NCBI RefSeq assembly: GCF_018131015.1
Contig: NZ_JAFCJJ010000002.1
Coordinates: forward strand, 1 to 64,000
Origin: Bradyrhizobium diazoefficiens
GTDB lineage: Bacteria > Pseudomonadota > Alphaproteobacteria > Rhizobiales > Xanthobacteraceae
DNA: 64,000 bases
Direction: 5' to 3'
In this document: piece by piece, positions 56,105 to 63,926 of the stretch
Numbering within the stretch: position 1 is the first letter of the stretch
How the letters are laid out: each line of letters starts with the position of its first letter
Translations under genes and position numbers: made by a program
Notes under the pieces: model-generated
Told to the model about the DNA's origin: nothing
What the model saw: only the letters and a program-made list of their open reading frames with translations
The model's database searches: none

Positions 56105-57901
56105 ATGCTTCGCATCGTCCTCTTCCTTGTTCTGATTGCACTCGCCGGCGCCGGCGCGGCCTGGGTCGCCGACCAGACCGGCGATGTCGTCATCAACTGG
56201 GGCGATTTGCGCGCCCACACGACAATCCCGGTGCTTGTGCTGGCGTTCGGCGTTGTCGCGGTGGCCGCCGTGTTTGTCTGGGGCGTGCTCAGAGCGATCT
56301 GGCGCACACCGGGCCGGATGCGTCATCGCCGCCACGAGAAGCGTCACGCGCGCGGCCGCCACGCCATCACCCAGGGCCTGCTCGCGGTCGGCCATGGCGA
56401 CACCAATCTCGCTCGCCGGCACGCGGACGCTGCGCGGCGACATGCCCCGAACGATCCGCTCGCGCTGCTGCTGCACGCGCAGTCGGCGCAGCTCGAGGGC
56501 AATCGCGACGAGGCCCAGCGCGTCTTCCGCGTGATGGCCGGGCGCGATGATACGCGGCTGCTCGGGCTGCGCGGCCTGTTCATCGAGGCGCAGCGCGCCG
56601 ACGATGCGGTCGGCGCGGTGATGATCGCGGAGGAGGCGGTCAAGCTGTCGCCGTCCTCGACCTGGGCCTCGCATGCGGTGCTCGGCTTCCGCTGCGCGCG
56701 CGGCGACTGGAGCGGCGCGCTCGCGATCCTCGATTCGAACCTGTCGGCCGGCCTGATCGACAAGGCGACCTGGCGCCGGCAGCGCGGCGTGCTGCTCACG
56801 GCACGCGCGCTGGAACTGGAGACCATGGACCGCGACGTCGCGCGCGAGAGCGTGATGGAGGCGGTGAAGCTCGCCCCGACCCTGGTGCCCGCCGCGGTGC
56901 TCGCCGCAAAGTTCGAGAGCGAGGCCCATCAGGTCCGCCGCGCCATGAAGCTGGTCGAAGCCGCCTGGCTCGCCAATCCGCATCCCGATCTTGCGGAAGC
57001 CTATGCGCATGTGAAGCTCGGCGATTCCTCGCGGCAGCGCCTGCAGCGGATCGAGACGCTCGCGGCCAAGACGCCTGTGAACGCGCCCGGCCATGTCGAG
57101 GGCCAGCTCGCGCTGGCGCGCGCTGCGATCGACGCGTCGGAATTCGTCCGCGCGCACGAGGTGCTGGCGCCTTATGTCAACGATCCCACCCAGCGCGTGG
57201 CGCTGTTGATGGCCGAGATCGAGCGGACCGAGCATGGCGACGGCGGCCGCGCCCGCGCCTGGACCTTGCGCGCGGTGCGCGCCCGCCACGATCCGGCCTG
57301 GACCGCGGACGGCTATGTCAGCGACCGCTGGCGCCCGGTCTCCCCGGTCACCGGCCGGCTCGACGCCTTCCAGTGGCAGACGCCGGTCGCAAGCCTGCCC
57401 TCCGACAAGGGCACCACGATCGAATCCTCGGCCTTCGAGGAAGCCATGCTCGCCGCCCCGCCGCCGAAGCGGGTCACCGCCGCTCCGAGCGACAACCCTG
57501 TCGGGCCGGCCGCGACCACGCCGGTTCCCGCGCCGGCAGCGCAGGACAATTCGCCGCCCGAGGCCAGGGAGACCGGCAACGAAACCGGCAAGGAAGCTGC
57601 CAAGGAAGCGCCCAAGGACGTTGCAATGGAAGAGCCGGTTGCGACGCCCGCCGAGCCGGTCAAACCGGCCCTTGAGCCCGCCGAATCACCGCCCCTGGCT
57701 GCGACGCCGGTGTTCCGGACCCGCGCCGATCTCGGCAAGCCCGCACCCGCGCCGATCCCGGCCGTGATCCCGATCGTCCGTGCCCCGGACGATCCCGGGG
57801 TCGATGACGAGGGCCGAAGCGATGAATTTACGGAACAAATCGGCACGCCGAAGGCCCAGGCCGGCGGTTGGCGCGGATTCTGGTCGCGCTGGGGCTCCTG
57901 A
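56105..57901 (+). CDS. hemY: HemY-like membrane protein with TPR domain
   Basis: 598 residues. Two N-terminal membrane helices (about 2-20 and 42-64), the HemY_N region GDVVINWGDLRAHTTIPVLVLAFG, then TPR-like helices (about 85-420: HAITQGLLAVGHGDTNLARRHADAA). The C-terminal 170 residues are Pro/Ala/Glu-rich and low in complexity, ending WRGFWSRWGS. It is not a protoporphyrinogen oxidase; the shared name comes from the E. coli hemCDXY operon. It starts 35 bp after the mitofilin-like gene. Confidence 0.9.
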   Translation: MLRIVLFLVLIALAGAGAAWVADQTGDVVINWGDLRAHTTIPVLVLAFGVVAVAAVFVWGVLRAIWRTPGRMRHRRHEKRHARGRHAITQGLLAVGHGDTNLARRHADAARRHAPNDPLALLLHAQSAQLEGNRDEAQRVFRVMAGRDDTRLLGLRGLFIEAQRADDAVGAVMIAEEAVKLSPSSTWASHAVLGFRCARGDWSGALAILDSNLSAGLIDKATWRRQRGVLLTARALELETMDRDVARESVMEAVKLAPTLVPAAVLAAKFESEAHQVRRAMKLVEAAWLANPHPDLAEAYAHVKLGDSSRQRLQRIETLAAKTPVNAPGHVEGQLALARAAIDASEFVRAHEVLAPYVNDPTQRVALLMAEIERTEHGDGGRARAWTLRAVRARHDPAWTADGYVSDRWRPVSPVTGRLDAFQWQTPVASLPSDKGTTIESSAFEEAMLAAPPPKRVTAAPSDNPVGPAATTPVPAPAAQDNSPPEARETGNETGKEAAKEAPKDVAMEEPVATPAEPVKPALEPAESPPLAATPVFRTRADLGKPAPAPIPAVIPIVRAPDDPGVDDEGRSDEFTEQIGTPKAQAGGWRGFWSRWGS

Positions 57902-58001
57902 GGCCGCATTTCGCGCCCCGCTTGTTCTTGCCAATTCACCCCGTGCCCGATATCAGGGGCGCGCGTATCGGGGCCGGCATTTCCGCGCCCCGGCAGGGTT
58001 C

Positions 58002-58077
58002 GCCGCAATAGCTCAGTCGGTAGAGCACGTCATTCGTAATGACGGGGTCGGGGGTTCGAATCCCTCTTGCGGCACCA
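58002..58077 (+). tRNA. tRNA-Thr (anticodon CGT)
   Basis: Complete cloverleaf: acceptor GCCGCAA/TTGCGGC, D-arm GCTCAGTCGGTAGAGC, anticodon loop TTCGTAA, T-arm GGGGGTTCGAATCCCTC, discriminator A and encoded CCA. Confidence 0.97.
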
Positions 58078-58134
58078 GCGCCCCGGATCATCTCATCGCG
58101 AAACCAGCTTCCTGAGCGACGCATCGCGATCCGA

Positions 58135-58148
58135 GTGACGTGGGTCAC
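58135..58148. promoter_or_regulatory. Crp/Fnr-like dyad upstream of a small secreted protein gene
   Basis: GTGACGTGGGTCAC, i.e. GTGAC-N4-GTCAC, 58 bp before the ATG of the 120-residue secreted protein. The same dyad frame occurs twice upstream of the Cys-rich protein gene at 60017. The geometry equals the GTGA-N6-TCAC core of Crp sites. Confidence 0.5.
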
Positions 58149-58206
58149 ATCATCCTTGACGTGCCTCCCCTACTTTCCCGGCCACGCAAACCCCGGGAGA
58201 CTTCAC

Positions 58207-58569
58207 ATGCGCAAGATCGTTCTGGTTGCCGCCATGGTGCTGGCTTCGGCATCGGTTGAGGCTGCCGGCTCGCGCAGCCTGTCGCTGGCCGCCGCGGAGC
58301 AAACCTCGCAAGCCGTGACGACTGTCGCAACGGCGCAGCCGGGTAACGTCGCGCCGGAAACTGAAGCTCCGAAATATATCGATCGTCCGCCGGCAGTTTC
58401 GGTCACCGCGCCTGCGGCAACCCCGGCTGTGACAACGACTACGCCGGCCCCGGGGGCGGCAACGGCAGCGACAAAATCCACCGCGCGGGCGGACGAGCCG
58501 AAGCGCAAGCGTTACTGGACCGAAGGCCGCATCATTCGCGAGCTGCATCGCCACGGCATCTACTGGTAA
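58207..58569 (+). CDS. Small secreted protein with LHRHGIYW C-terminus
   Basis: 120 residues from ATG 58207 (CGGGAG upstream). Signal peptide MRKIVLVAAMVLASASVEAA, then a low-complexity Ala/Thr/Pro region (about 25-95), and a basic C-terminal block: KRKRYWTEGRIIRELHRHGI then YW. The C-terminal block is far more structured than the rest and resembles tails I recall on other small Bradyrhizobium exported proteins. Role unknown; it may be the active part of the mature protein. Confidence 0.8.
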   Translation: MRKIVLVAAMVLASASVEAAGSRSLSLAAAEQTSQAVTTVATAQPGNVAPETEAPKYIDRPPAVSVTAPAATPAVTTTTPAPGAATAATKSTARADEPKRKRYWTEGRIIRELHRHGIYW

Positions 58570-58596
58570 GCGCGCGGTTGCATATCCCAATCCCGT

Positions 58597-58681
58597 CGTC
58601 ATGCCCGGGCTTGTCCCGGGCATCCACGTCTTTAGCAGTCCCAAAAACGTGGATGGCCGGGACAAGCCCGGCCATGACGCT
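58597..58681. repeat. Family B inverted repeat
   Basis: GTCATGCCCGGGCTTGTCCC on the left is mirrored by GGGACAAGCCCGGCCATGAC on the right, with inner ATCCACGT and ACGTGGAT. It has the same 84-bp architecture as at 3828-3911 but in the opposite orientation. It lies between convergent genes. Confidence 0.85.
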
Positions 58682-58710
58682 AGAGTTTTTGGCTTGATGC
58701 GGTGGTCTCG

Positions 58711-59763
58711 TTACTGCGAAACCGTCTGCACCACGCTCGAGATCGGGCGGGAGCTCTGGGTCGGCACCTTCAGCTCCTTCAGCAGTGCCTCGTCATATTC
58801 CGGCAGCGACTCGAAGGTCGTCTTGGCCCGGATCTGCACGACCTTGTAGCCGCCGGCCTTCAACCGCGCGAGCAGCGTCGGCAGGGCCTCGCCGGTGTGC
58901 TTCTGGAAGTCGTGCATCAGGACGATGCCCTTGCCGAGCCTGTCGAGCTTGGTCATCACCGTCTCGACGATCTTCTCCGGCGTGGCGCCCTTCCGGAAGT
59001 CGAAGGAATCGAGGTCGGTCGACCACATCGCGACGTTGCGGGTGCCGAGATAGCTGACCATCGCCGGATTGTGCTGGAGCTGCGGGAAGCGGAAGAACGG
59101 CGCCGGGTTGGTGCCGAGCGCGAACTTCACCGCGCTGAAGCCCTTCTCGATCTCGTCCTTGGCCTGCTGCTCCGTCATCTTCTTGCCGTTGAGATTCTGG
59201 TGCGACCAGGTGTGCGTGCCGACCGTGTGACCCTGGGCCAGCACCTGGCGCAGGATTTCCGGATGATAGGTCGCATGCTTGCCGACCGAGAAGAACAGGC
59301 CCTTGGTGCATTCCTCCGCCAGCGCCTTCAGCACCGCGGGCGTGTTGACCGGCCAGGGGCTGTCGTCGAAGGTCAGCACGACCTCCTTGTCGGTGAGGAA
59401 GTCGAACTGCTTGAAGGTCTCGAAGCCGAAGCCCGGACCGCCGGTGGTGTCGATCTCGACGACACGGGACACGCCCAGCGCATTCGGATTGGCGCAGGCC
59501 GGCTTCTGCTGGACCGGCAGCGCCGGTGCGGGCGCAGGTGCGGGTGCCTGTGCCAGGGCCGCCGGCTTGGCGGCCACCGCCGCGGTGGTTTCGACGTCAT
59601 CCCTGGCGGCGAGCCGCTGCGGCGCCGGCAAGGGATCGGCGGCACGGGCGGCCGTCGTCTTGGGGGCGCCCTGGTCGGCGCGCGAGGAATAGAAGAACCA
59701 ACCTCCGGCGATCACGACCGCCGCAACTACACTGGCCAACATCAGGCCCAACGCATTACGCAT
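58711..59763 (-). CDS. Polysaccharide deacetylase (NodB-homology, CE4)
   Basis: 350 residues from ATG 59763. N-terminal membrane anchor (MRNALGLMLASVVAAVVIAGGWFFY), an Ala/Pro-rich stalk (about 30-95), then the NodB domain: VVLTFDDSPWPVNTPAVL (catalytic and metal Asp), GTHTWSHQNL (metal His pair), and the C-terminal GIVLMHDFQKHT motif with the last catalytic His. It probably deacetylates peptidoglycan or a surface glycan in the periplasm. The neighbouring genes suggest general envelope function rather than nodulation. Confidence 0.92.
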   Translation of the reverse strand: MRNALGLMLASVVAAVVIAGGWFFYSSRADQGAPKTTAARAADPLPAPQRLAARDDVETTAAVAAKPAALAQAPAPAPAPALPVQQKPACANPNALGVSRVVEIDTTGGPGFGFETFKQFDFLTDKEVVLTFDDSPWPVNTPAVLKALAEECTKGLFFSVGKHATYHPEILRQVLAQGHTVGTHTWSHQNLNGKKMTEQQAKDEIEKGFSAVKFALGTNPAPFFRFPQLQHNPAMVSYLGTRNVAMWSTDLDSFDFRKGATPEKIVETVMTKLDRLGKGIVLMHDFQKHTGEALPTLLARLKAGGYKVVQIRAKTTFESLPEYDEALLKELKVPTQSSRPISSVVQTVSQ

Positions 59764-59893
59764 CGTTACTCTTTCCAATTACGCAACCAAACCAGCGGAT
59801 TTTCCCGCGCTCCGATCCATTAATGCGAAGGAACGGTTAACGTGACACCAACGCGACGGCGGTTGCGGTGGAATTTCAGCGAGGTGCGCCAAA

Positions 59894-59937
59894 GTGACCG
59901 ATGTCACAATCGGAGCCTCTCGCGTGACCGGTATCAC
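59894..59937. promoter_or_regulatory. Two Crp/Fnr-like dyads, 30 bp apart
   Basis: GTGACCGATGTCAC (59894-59907) and GTGACCGGTATCAC (59924-59937). Centres are exactly 30 bp apart, about three helical turns, so two dimers could bind on the same face. They lie between the divergent deacetylase and Cys-rich genes. Confidence 0.55.
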
Positions 59938-60016
59938 GGTGGAAAGGGTTCTGGCGGAACATCGTAGTTCCCATCAACAACGCGCCCGCTTGCCGCGGGG
60001 CCAATGGGAGCTTCGA

Positions 60017-60304
60017 ATGACCAAGTCTCTGAGTAGGACTGTTCGCGATACCGGCCTGGCGCTCGGCCTTGCCGCCATCGTTTCCATCTGCTCGACCGGC
60101 GCGAGCTTCGCGTTCACGGCCGAGGCGCAGCAGATGTGCTCGGGCGATGCCTTCCGCCTGTGCTCGTCGGAAATCCCCAACATCCCGAAGATCACGGCCT
60201 GCATGCGCAAGCACCGCTCGGATCTGAGCGCCGGCTGCCGCGCCGTGATGGACAAGGATCTGGCCAAGGGCACGTCAGGCAAGGTCGCCGACGCCCGGGA
60301 CTAA
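60017..60304 (+). CDS. Small secreted Cys-rich protein (GLG1-like repeat)
   Basis: 95 residues from ATG 60017 (GGGAG upstream). Hydrophobic export signal (about 14-34, LALGLAAIVSICSTGASFAF), then one Cys-rich unit: MCSGDAFRLCSSEIPNIPKI, then TACMRKHRSDLSAGCRAVM. Four cysteines spaced C-x7-C-x11-C-x10-C resemble the GLG1/cysteine-rich repeat of Golgi protein 1. A paralogue of 71 residues follows at 60474. Likely periplasmic with two disulphides; role unknown. Confidence 0.85.
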   Translation: MTKSLSRTVRDTGLALGLAAIVSICSTGASFAFTAEAQQMCSGDAFRLCSSEIPNIPKITACMRKHRSDLSAGCRAVMDKDLAKGTSGKVADARD

Positions 60305-60344
60305 GAGCGCGTCGCATACGTCGTTGCGTTGGTTGGCTCCCTCG

Positions 60345-60375
60345 CGACGTGCCCCGGCGTCATGCCGGGGCCACG
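60345..60375. repeat. Short palindrome, GCCCCGGC core
   Basis: GCCCCGGC (60351-60358) and GCCGGGGC (60364-60371) around GTCAT. It resembles a degenerate single unit of the CCGG-rich repeat families and sits between the two Cys-rich genes. It could end the first transcript. Confidence 0.6.
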
Positions 60376-60473
60376 CGGTGGCTTGAGATGCAGCCTGCCA
60401 ATAAAGCCGTTGCGGCTCCGGGACCGTCGCACTAGCTTCGCCCGCATATCTTCCGGGTAGAAGGCATTGCGCG

Positions 60474-60689
60474 ATGACCAGATTTCTCTTGATGATTCCC
60501 CTGCTCCTGTGCGCATCGGGCGCGATCGCCCAGCAGCGGCCCGGCCAGGATGCCTGCGCGCGCGACGTCTCGCGCTTCTGCCGTGCCGTGATGAACGATG
60601 GCGATGGCGCCGTGCTCGCCTGCCTCAAGCAGCACCGCACCCGTCTCAGCAAGGCCTGCGACAAGGTGCTGACGGACCACGGGCAGTAG
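60474..60689 (+). CDS. Small secreted Cys-rich protein, second copy
   Basis: 71 residues: signal peptide MTRFLLMIPLLLCASGAIAQ, then a Cys-rich unit ACARDVSRFCRAVMNDGDGAVLACLKQHRTRLSKACDKVL with the same C-x7-C-...-C-x(3)H-R-x-L-S-x-x-C frame as the gene at 60017. The mature part would be about 50 residues, so it is a single domain and nothing else. Convergent with the MFS gene, with seven bases between stops. Confidence 0.82.
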   Translation: MTRFLLMIPLLLCASGAIAQQRPGQDACARDVSRFCRAVMNDGDGAVLACLKQHRTRLSKACDKVLTDHGQ

Positions 60690-60696
60690 CGAAGGC

Positions 60697-62385
60697 CTAC
60701 GTGCTGCTGCCCGCGGCGGTCGCGACCACCGGCAGCACCTCGCCATTGGCGCGGTCCGGCGTGTCGTCCTTCCAGCGCACCGAGCCGAACGGGCGCTCCA
60801 GCATGCGGCGGATCCGCACCGGCTCCGGCCCGATGTGGAAACCGATCGCCTGCTGATGCAGCGCGCGCTCGGACTGGGTCGAGCGGTTGCGCTGGCGCAG
60901 ATAGTCGAGCCAGGTCGGGCAGTGATAGCGCTCGGTCCACAATTCGGGGTCGGCGATGTCGCGCGCGATCGACCAGCCATAGGCGCCGTTGCGCTGCCGT
61001 GAGAGCTGCACGTCCTGCATGACATTGTGGAAGGCGCGCGCGTTCTCCTGGGACACGCGGTACTCGATCTCGACCACCAGCGGACCGCTGCGCCCGGTCA
61101 GCGACAGTTTCACCTCGGGATCGGCCAGCACCTCGGCGTCCTCGTTGCGCGCGCCGACGCGCGGCATAGCGAGCCAGATGCCGAGCAGCGGCGAGACCAG
61201 CATCAGGGCGGCCGCAACCAGCAGCGCGACCTCGACGCCCGCATAGTCCGTGAGATGTCCCCAGCCCCAGGCGCCGATCGCAATGCCGCCGGAGATCGAG
61301 GCCTGGAATGCCGCGAGCGAGCGGCCCGCCACCCAGCGCGGCGCCGAGAGCTGCACGCCGATATTGAACAGCGCCACCGCCGCCATCCAGACCGCGCCGG
61401 CAAGCACCAGGGCGGCCGCCGTCAGCACCGGCTCGTTGCTCAACGCAAGGGCGGCCATCGCGAACGCCAGCGAGATGGTGCAGGCGCGGATCGCGGATTC
61501 GCCGCTCATGCGCTTGCGCAATTCGTGGATGTTGAGCGCGCCGACGACGGCGCCCATGCCGAAGGCGCCGAGCATGATGCCGTAGGTCTGGGCGCCGCCA
61601 TGCAGGAGGTCGCGCGCGACCAGCGGCATCAGCGCCATCACCGCGCCGCCGATCAGGCCCATCACCAGCGTGCGCAACAGCACGATCTTGATCGGCGGCG
61701 AATTGGTGATGTAGCGAAAGCCCGAGACCATGGCACGGTTGAGCTTCTCCCGCGGCAGGCGCGACGTCTCGTTGGTGCGGCGCCACAGCAGGAGGACGAT
61801 CAGCAGCGGCAGATAGAGGATCGCGTTGCAGGCGAACGCCGCCACCGCGCCGAGGGCGGCGACGATGACGCCGCCGACCGCCGGACCGAAGCTGCGTGCG
61901 ATGTTGTAGCTGATGCCGTTCAGCGCGACCGCGGACGGCAGTGTTTCGGGCGGCACCTGCTCGCTGACGGAGGACTGCCAGGCCGGTCCGAACAGCGCGT
62001 TGCCGCTGCCGACGAGGAAGCAGAAAGCCAGCAGCGTCTCCGGCGTGATCAGCTGCAGCCCGGCCAGCAGCGTGAGCGCGGTCGCGCCGGTCAGCGCAAT
62101 GGACAGCGAGACCAGCGTCACGATGCGGCGGTCATACATGTCGGCGATGGCGCCGGCCGGCATCGAGATCAGCATGATCGGCAGCATGAGGGCTGTCTGC
62201 ACCAGCGCGACCTTGTCGGCCGAGGCCGCCATCTGCGTCATCGCCCAGGCCGCGCCCACGCCCTGGATCAGGAGGCCGAGATTGGAGAGCAGGCTGGCGA
62301 GCCAGATGCGCCGGAACAGGGTGTACCGCAGCGGCGCGGTGATGCCGTCGGCAACGATTTTCTGACGGTTCGTCTGCTCGGTCAT
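60697..62385 (-). CDS. MFS exporter (MFS_3/EntS-like) with C-terminal ABM-like domain
   Basis: 562 residues from MTEQTNRQKIVADGITAPLRYTLFRRIW at 62385; AAGGGGA upstream. About twelve membrane helices; MFS motif A PAGAIADMYDRRIVTLVSL (about 72-90), motif-like GPAWQSSVSEQVPPETLPSAVALNGISYNIAR. The last 150 residues are a soluble domain (VVEIEYRVSQENARAFHNVMQDVQLSRQRNGAYGW, RYHCPTWLDYLRQRNRST) resembling antibiotic-biosynthesis monooxygenase folds. Such fusions exist in this family; the added domain may sense or modify the substrate. Confidence 0.9.
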   Translation of the reverse strand: MTEQTNRQKIVADGITAPLRYTLFRRIWLASLLSNLGLLIQGVGAAWAMTQMAASADKVALVQTALMLPIMLISMPAGAIADMYDRRIVTLVSLSIALTGATALTLLAGLQLITPETLLAFCFLVGSGNALFGPAWQSSVSEQVPPETLPSAVALNGISYNIARSFGPAVGGVIVAALGAVAAFACNAILYLPLLIVLLLWRRTNETSRLPREKLNRAMVSGFRYITNSPPIKIVLLRTLVMGLIGGAVMALMPLVARDLLHGGAQTYGIMLGAFGMGAVVGALNIHELRKRMSGESAIRACTISLAFAMAALALSNEPVLTAAALVLAGAVWMAAVALFNIGVQLSAPRWVAGRSLAAFQASISGGIAIGAWGWGHLTDYAGVEVALLVAAALMLVSPLLGIWLAMPRVGARNEDAEVLADPEVKLSLTGRSGPLVVEIEYRVSQENARAFHNVMQDVQLSRQRNGAYGWSIARDIADPELWTERYHCPTWLDYLRQRNRSTQSERALHQQAIGFHIGPEPVRIRRMLERPFGSVRWKDDTPDRANGEVLPVVATAAGSST

Positions 62386-62520
62386 ATCCCCTTCCATGTC
62401 GGCTGGCAGAAGTGGTCACGGCGATTCCGGCAGATTCAGTGATGCCCGCGAAAGTCCTTCGCTGTCCAGTGGTTAGGCGGCTATAACCGGTGCAAAGTCT
62501 GGCTGGCCGGGGAGGAACAA

Positions 62521-63891
62521 ATGAGGCTGTCGCGACGGGTCATCCTGGAGGCCGCCGCTGCGGTGCCTTTCGCAATTGCGAGCTTGCGGATGGGCGCGCT
62601 GGCCCAAACCACGCCCGCCGCAGGGAGCACCGAGGTCCCGCCGATCCTGTTCGTCCACGGCAATGGCGATTACGACGCGCTGTGGATGACGACGATGTGG
62701 CGGATGGAGTCCAACGGCATCGCGCGCGACCGCATGGCGGCGATCAACTTTACCGACCCCAATGCACGCACTGACGACAAGGTCGAGCAGGCGAGCCGCT
62801 CGTCGACCGAAGACCAGCGCCGCGAGCTCGCTGCCGCCATTGCGGAGCTGAAGCGCCGCACCGGCGCATCCCGCGTGGCGCTGGTCGGCAGCTCGCGCGG
62901 CGGCTACGCGATCCGCAACGTCATCAAGAATGGCGGCGCCGGCGATGTCAGCCATGCCGTCCTGTGCGGCACGCCCAATCACGGCGTGTGGGCGACCGAC
63001 GACCAGCCGGGCAGCGAATTCAATGGCCGCGGCGCATTTCTGCGCGGCCTCAACGAGGGCGAAAGCGAGGTGACGCCGGGGCCGGCTTTCCTCACGCTGC
63101 GCAGCGACGGCATGGACAAATACGCCCAGGCCGACGGCCGCTTCATCGGCAAGCCCGGCACGCCGACCGGCGTCACCGTCGAGGGGCCGGAGCTGAAGGG
63201 CGCCACCAATCTCGTGCTCGGCGCGCTCGACCATCGCGAAGTGGCGTTCCATCCGCGCGCCTTCCGCGAGATCTACAAGTTCATCGCCGGCCGCGAACCC
63301 GCGCGCATCGCGATCGTGGCCGAGCAGAGCGTCCGGCTGAGTGGGCTCGTCACTGGCACCCCGGGCGGCGTGCCGACCAATCGTCCGGTTGCTGGTGCAA
63401 CCGTCGATGTCTTCCGCGTCGATCCCGAAACCGGCGAGCGCATGGGCGGCGCTCTCTACAACGTGAAGACCGGCGCCGACGGCCGCTGGGGCCCGGCGCA
63501 GGTCGAGCCGTCCTGGGCGCTCGAATTCGTCCTGACGTCGCCGGATGCGCCCACGACGCACATCTACCGCTCGCCCTTTTTGCGGTCCTCCGAATTGGTG
63601 CATCTGCGCGCCGCCCGCCCGCTCGGGCCGGCGGACAAGGACGCCGGCGCCGTCGTGATCATGTCGCGTCCGCGCGGCTATTTCGGCCTGCCGCGGGACG
63701 TGGTCCTGTTCAACGGCCGTGAGCCGGCCGACGTCAAGCCGGGGGTGCCCACGGATTCGGCAGCGACCCTGCGCCTTCCGGCCGCGGAGGTCGGGCGTAA
63801 CATCGTGGCCCAGTTTGGCGAAGAACGTATTGTGGCACGCGCCTGGCCTGCCGCCGAGAACAGGATTGCGGTGGCCGAGCTGACTTATTAG
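62521..63891 (+). CDS. Tat-exported alpha/beta hydrolase with C-terminal beta domain
   Basis: 456 residues. The leader MRLSRRVILEAAAAVPFAI has twin Arg followed by VIL, fitting Tat export. Hydrolase core: ILFVHGNGDYDALW (about 41-54) and nucleophile VALVGSSRGGYAIRNV (about 118-133; GSSRG), then HAVLCGTPNHGVWATDD like triacylglycerol lipases. The C-terminal 160 residues (SVRLSGLVTGTPGGVPTNRPVAGATVDVF) look like a carboxypeptidase-regulatory-type beta sandwich. A folded esterase/lipase of the periplasm is likely. Strong GGGGAGGA site. Confidence 0.88.
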   Translation: MRLSRRVILEAAAAVPFAIASLRMGALAQTTPAAGSTEVPPILFVHGNGDYDALWMTTMWRMESNGIARDRMAAINFTDPNARTDDKVEQASRSSTEDQRRELAAAIAELKRRTGASRVALVGSSRGGYAIRNVIKNGGAGDVSHAVLCGTPNHGVWATDDQPGSEFNGRGAFLRGLNEGESEVTPGPAFLTLRSDGMDKYAQADGRFIGKPGTPTGVTVEGPELKGATNLVLGALDHREVAFHPRAFREIYKFIAGREPARIAIVAEQSVRLSGLVTGTPGGVPTNRPVAGATVDVFRVDPETGERMGGALYNVKTGADGRWGPAQVEPSWALEFVLTSPDAPTTHIYRSPFLRSSELVHLRAARPLGPADKDAGAVVIMSRPRGYFGLPRDVVLFNGREPADVKPGVPTDSAATLRLPAAEVGRNIVAQFGEERIVARAWPAAENRIAVAELTY

Positions 63892-63926
63892 CTATTTGAT
63901 CGCGTCTCATCTCTCGGGAGAGAGCC

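Noticed and set aside
58711..59763. Nodulation (nodB) gene
   Set aside because: It has the NodB-homology domain but also a membrane anchor and stalk, and no other nod gene or nod box is near; it is a general CE4 deacetylase.
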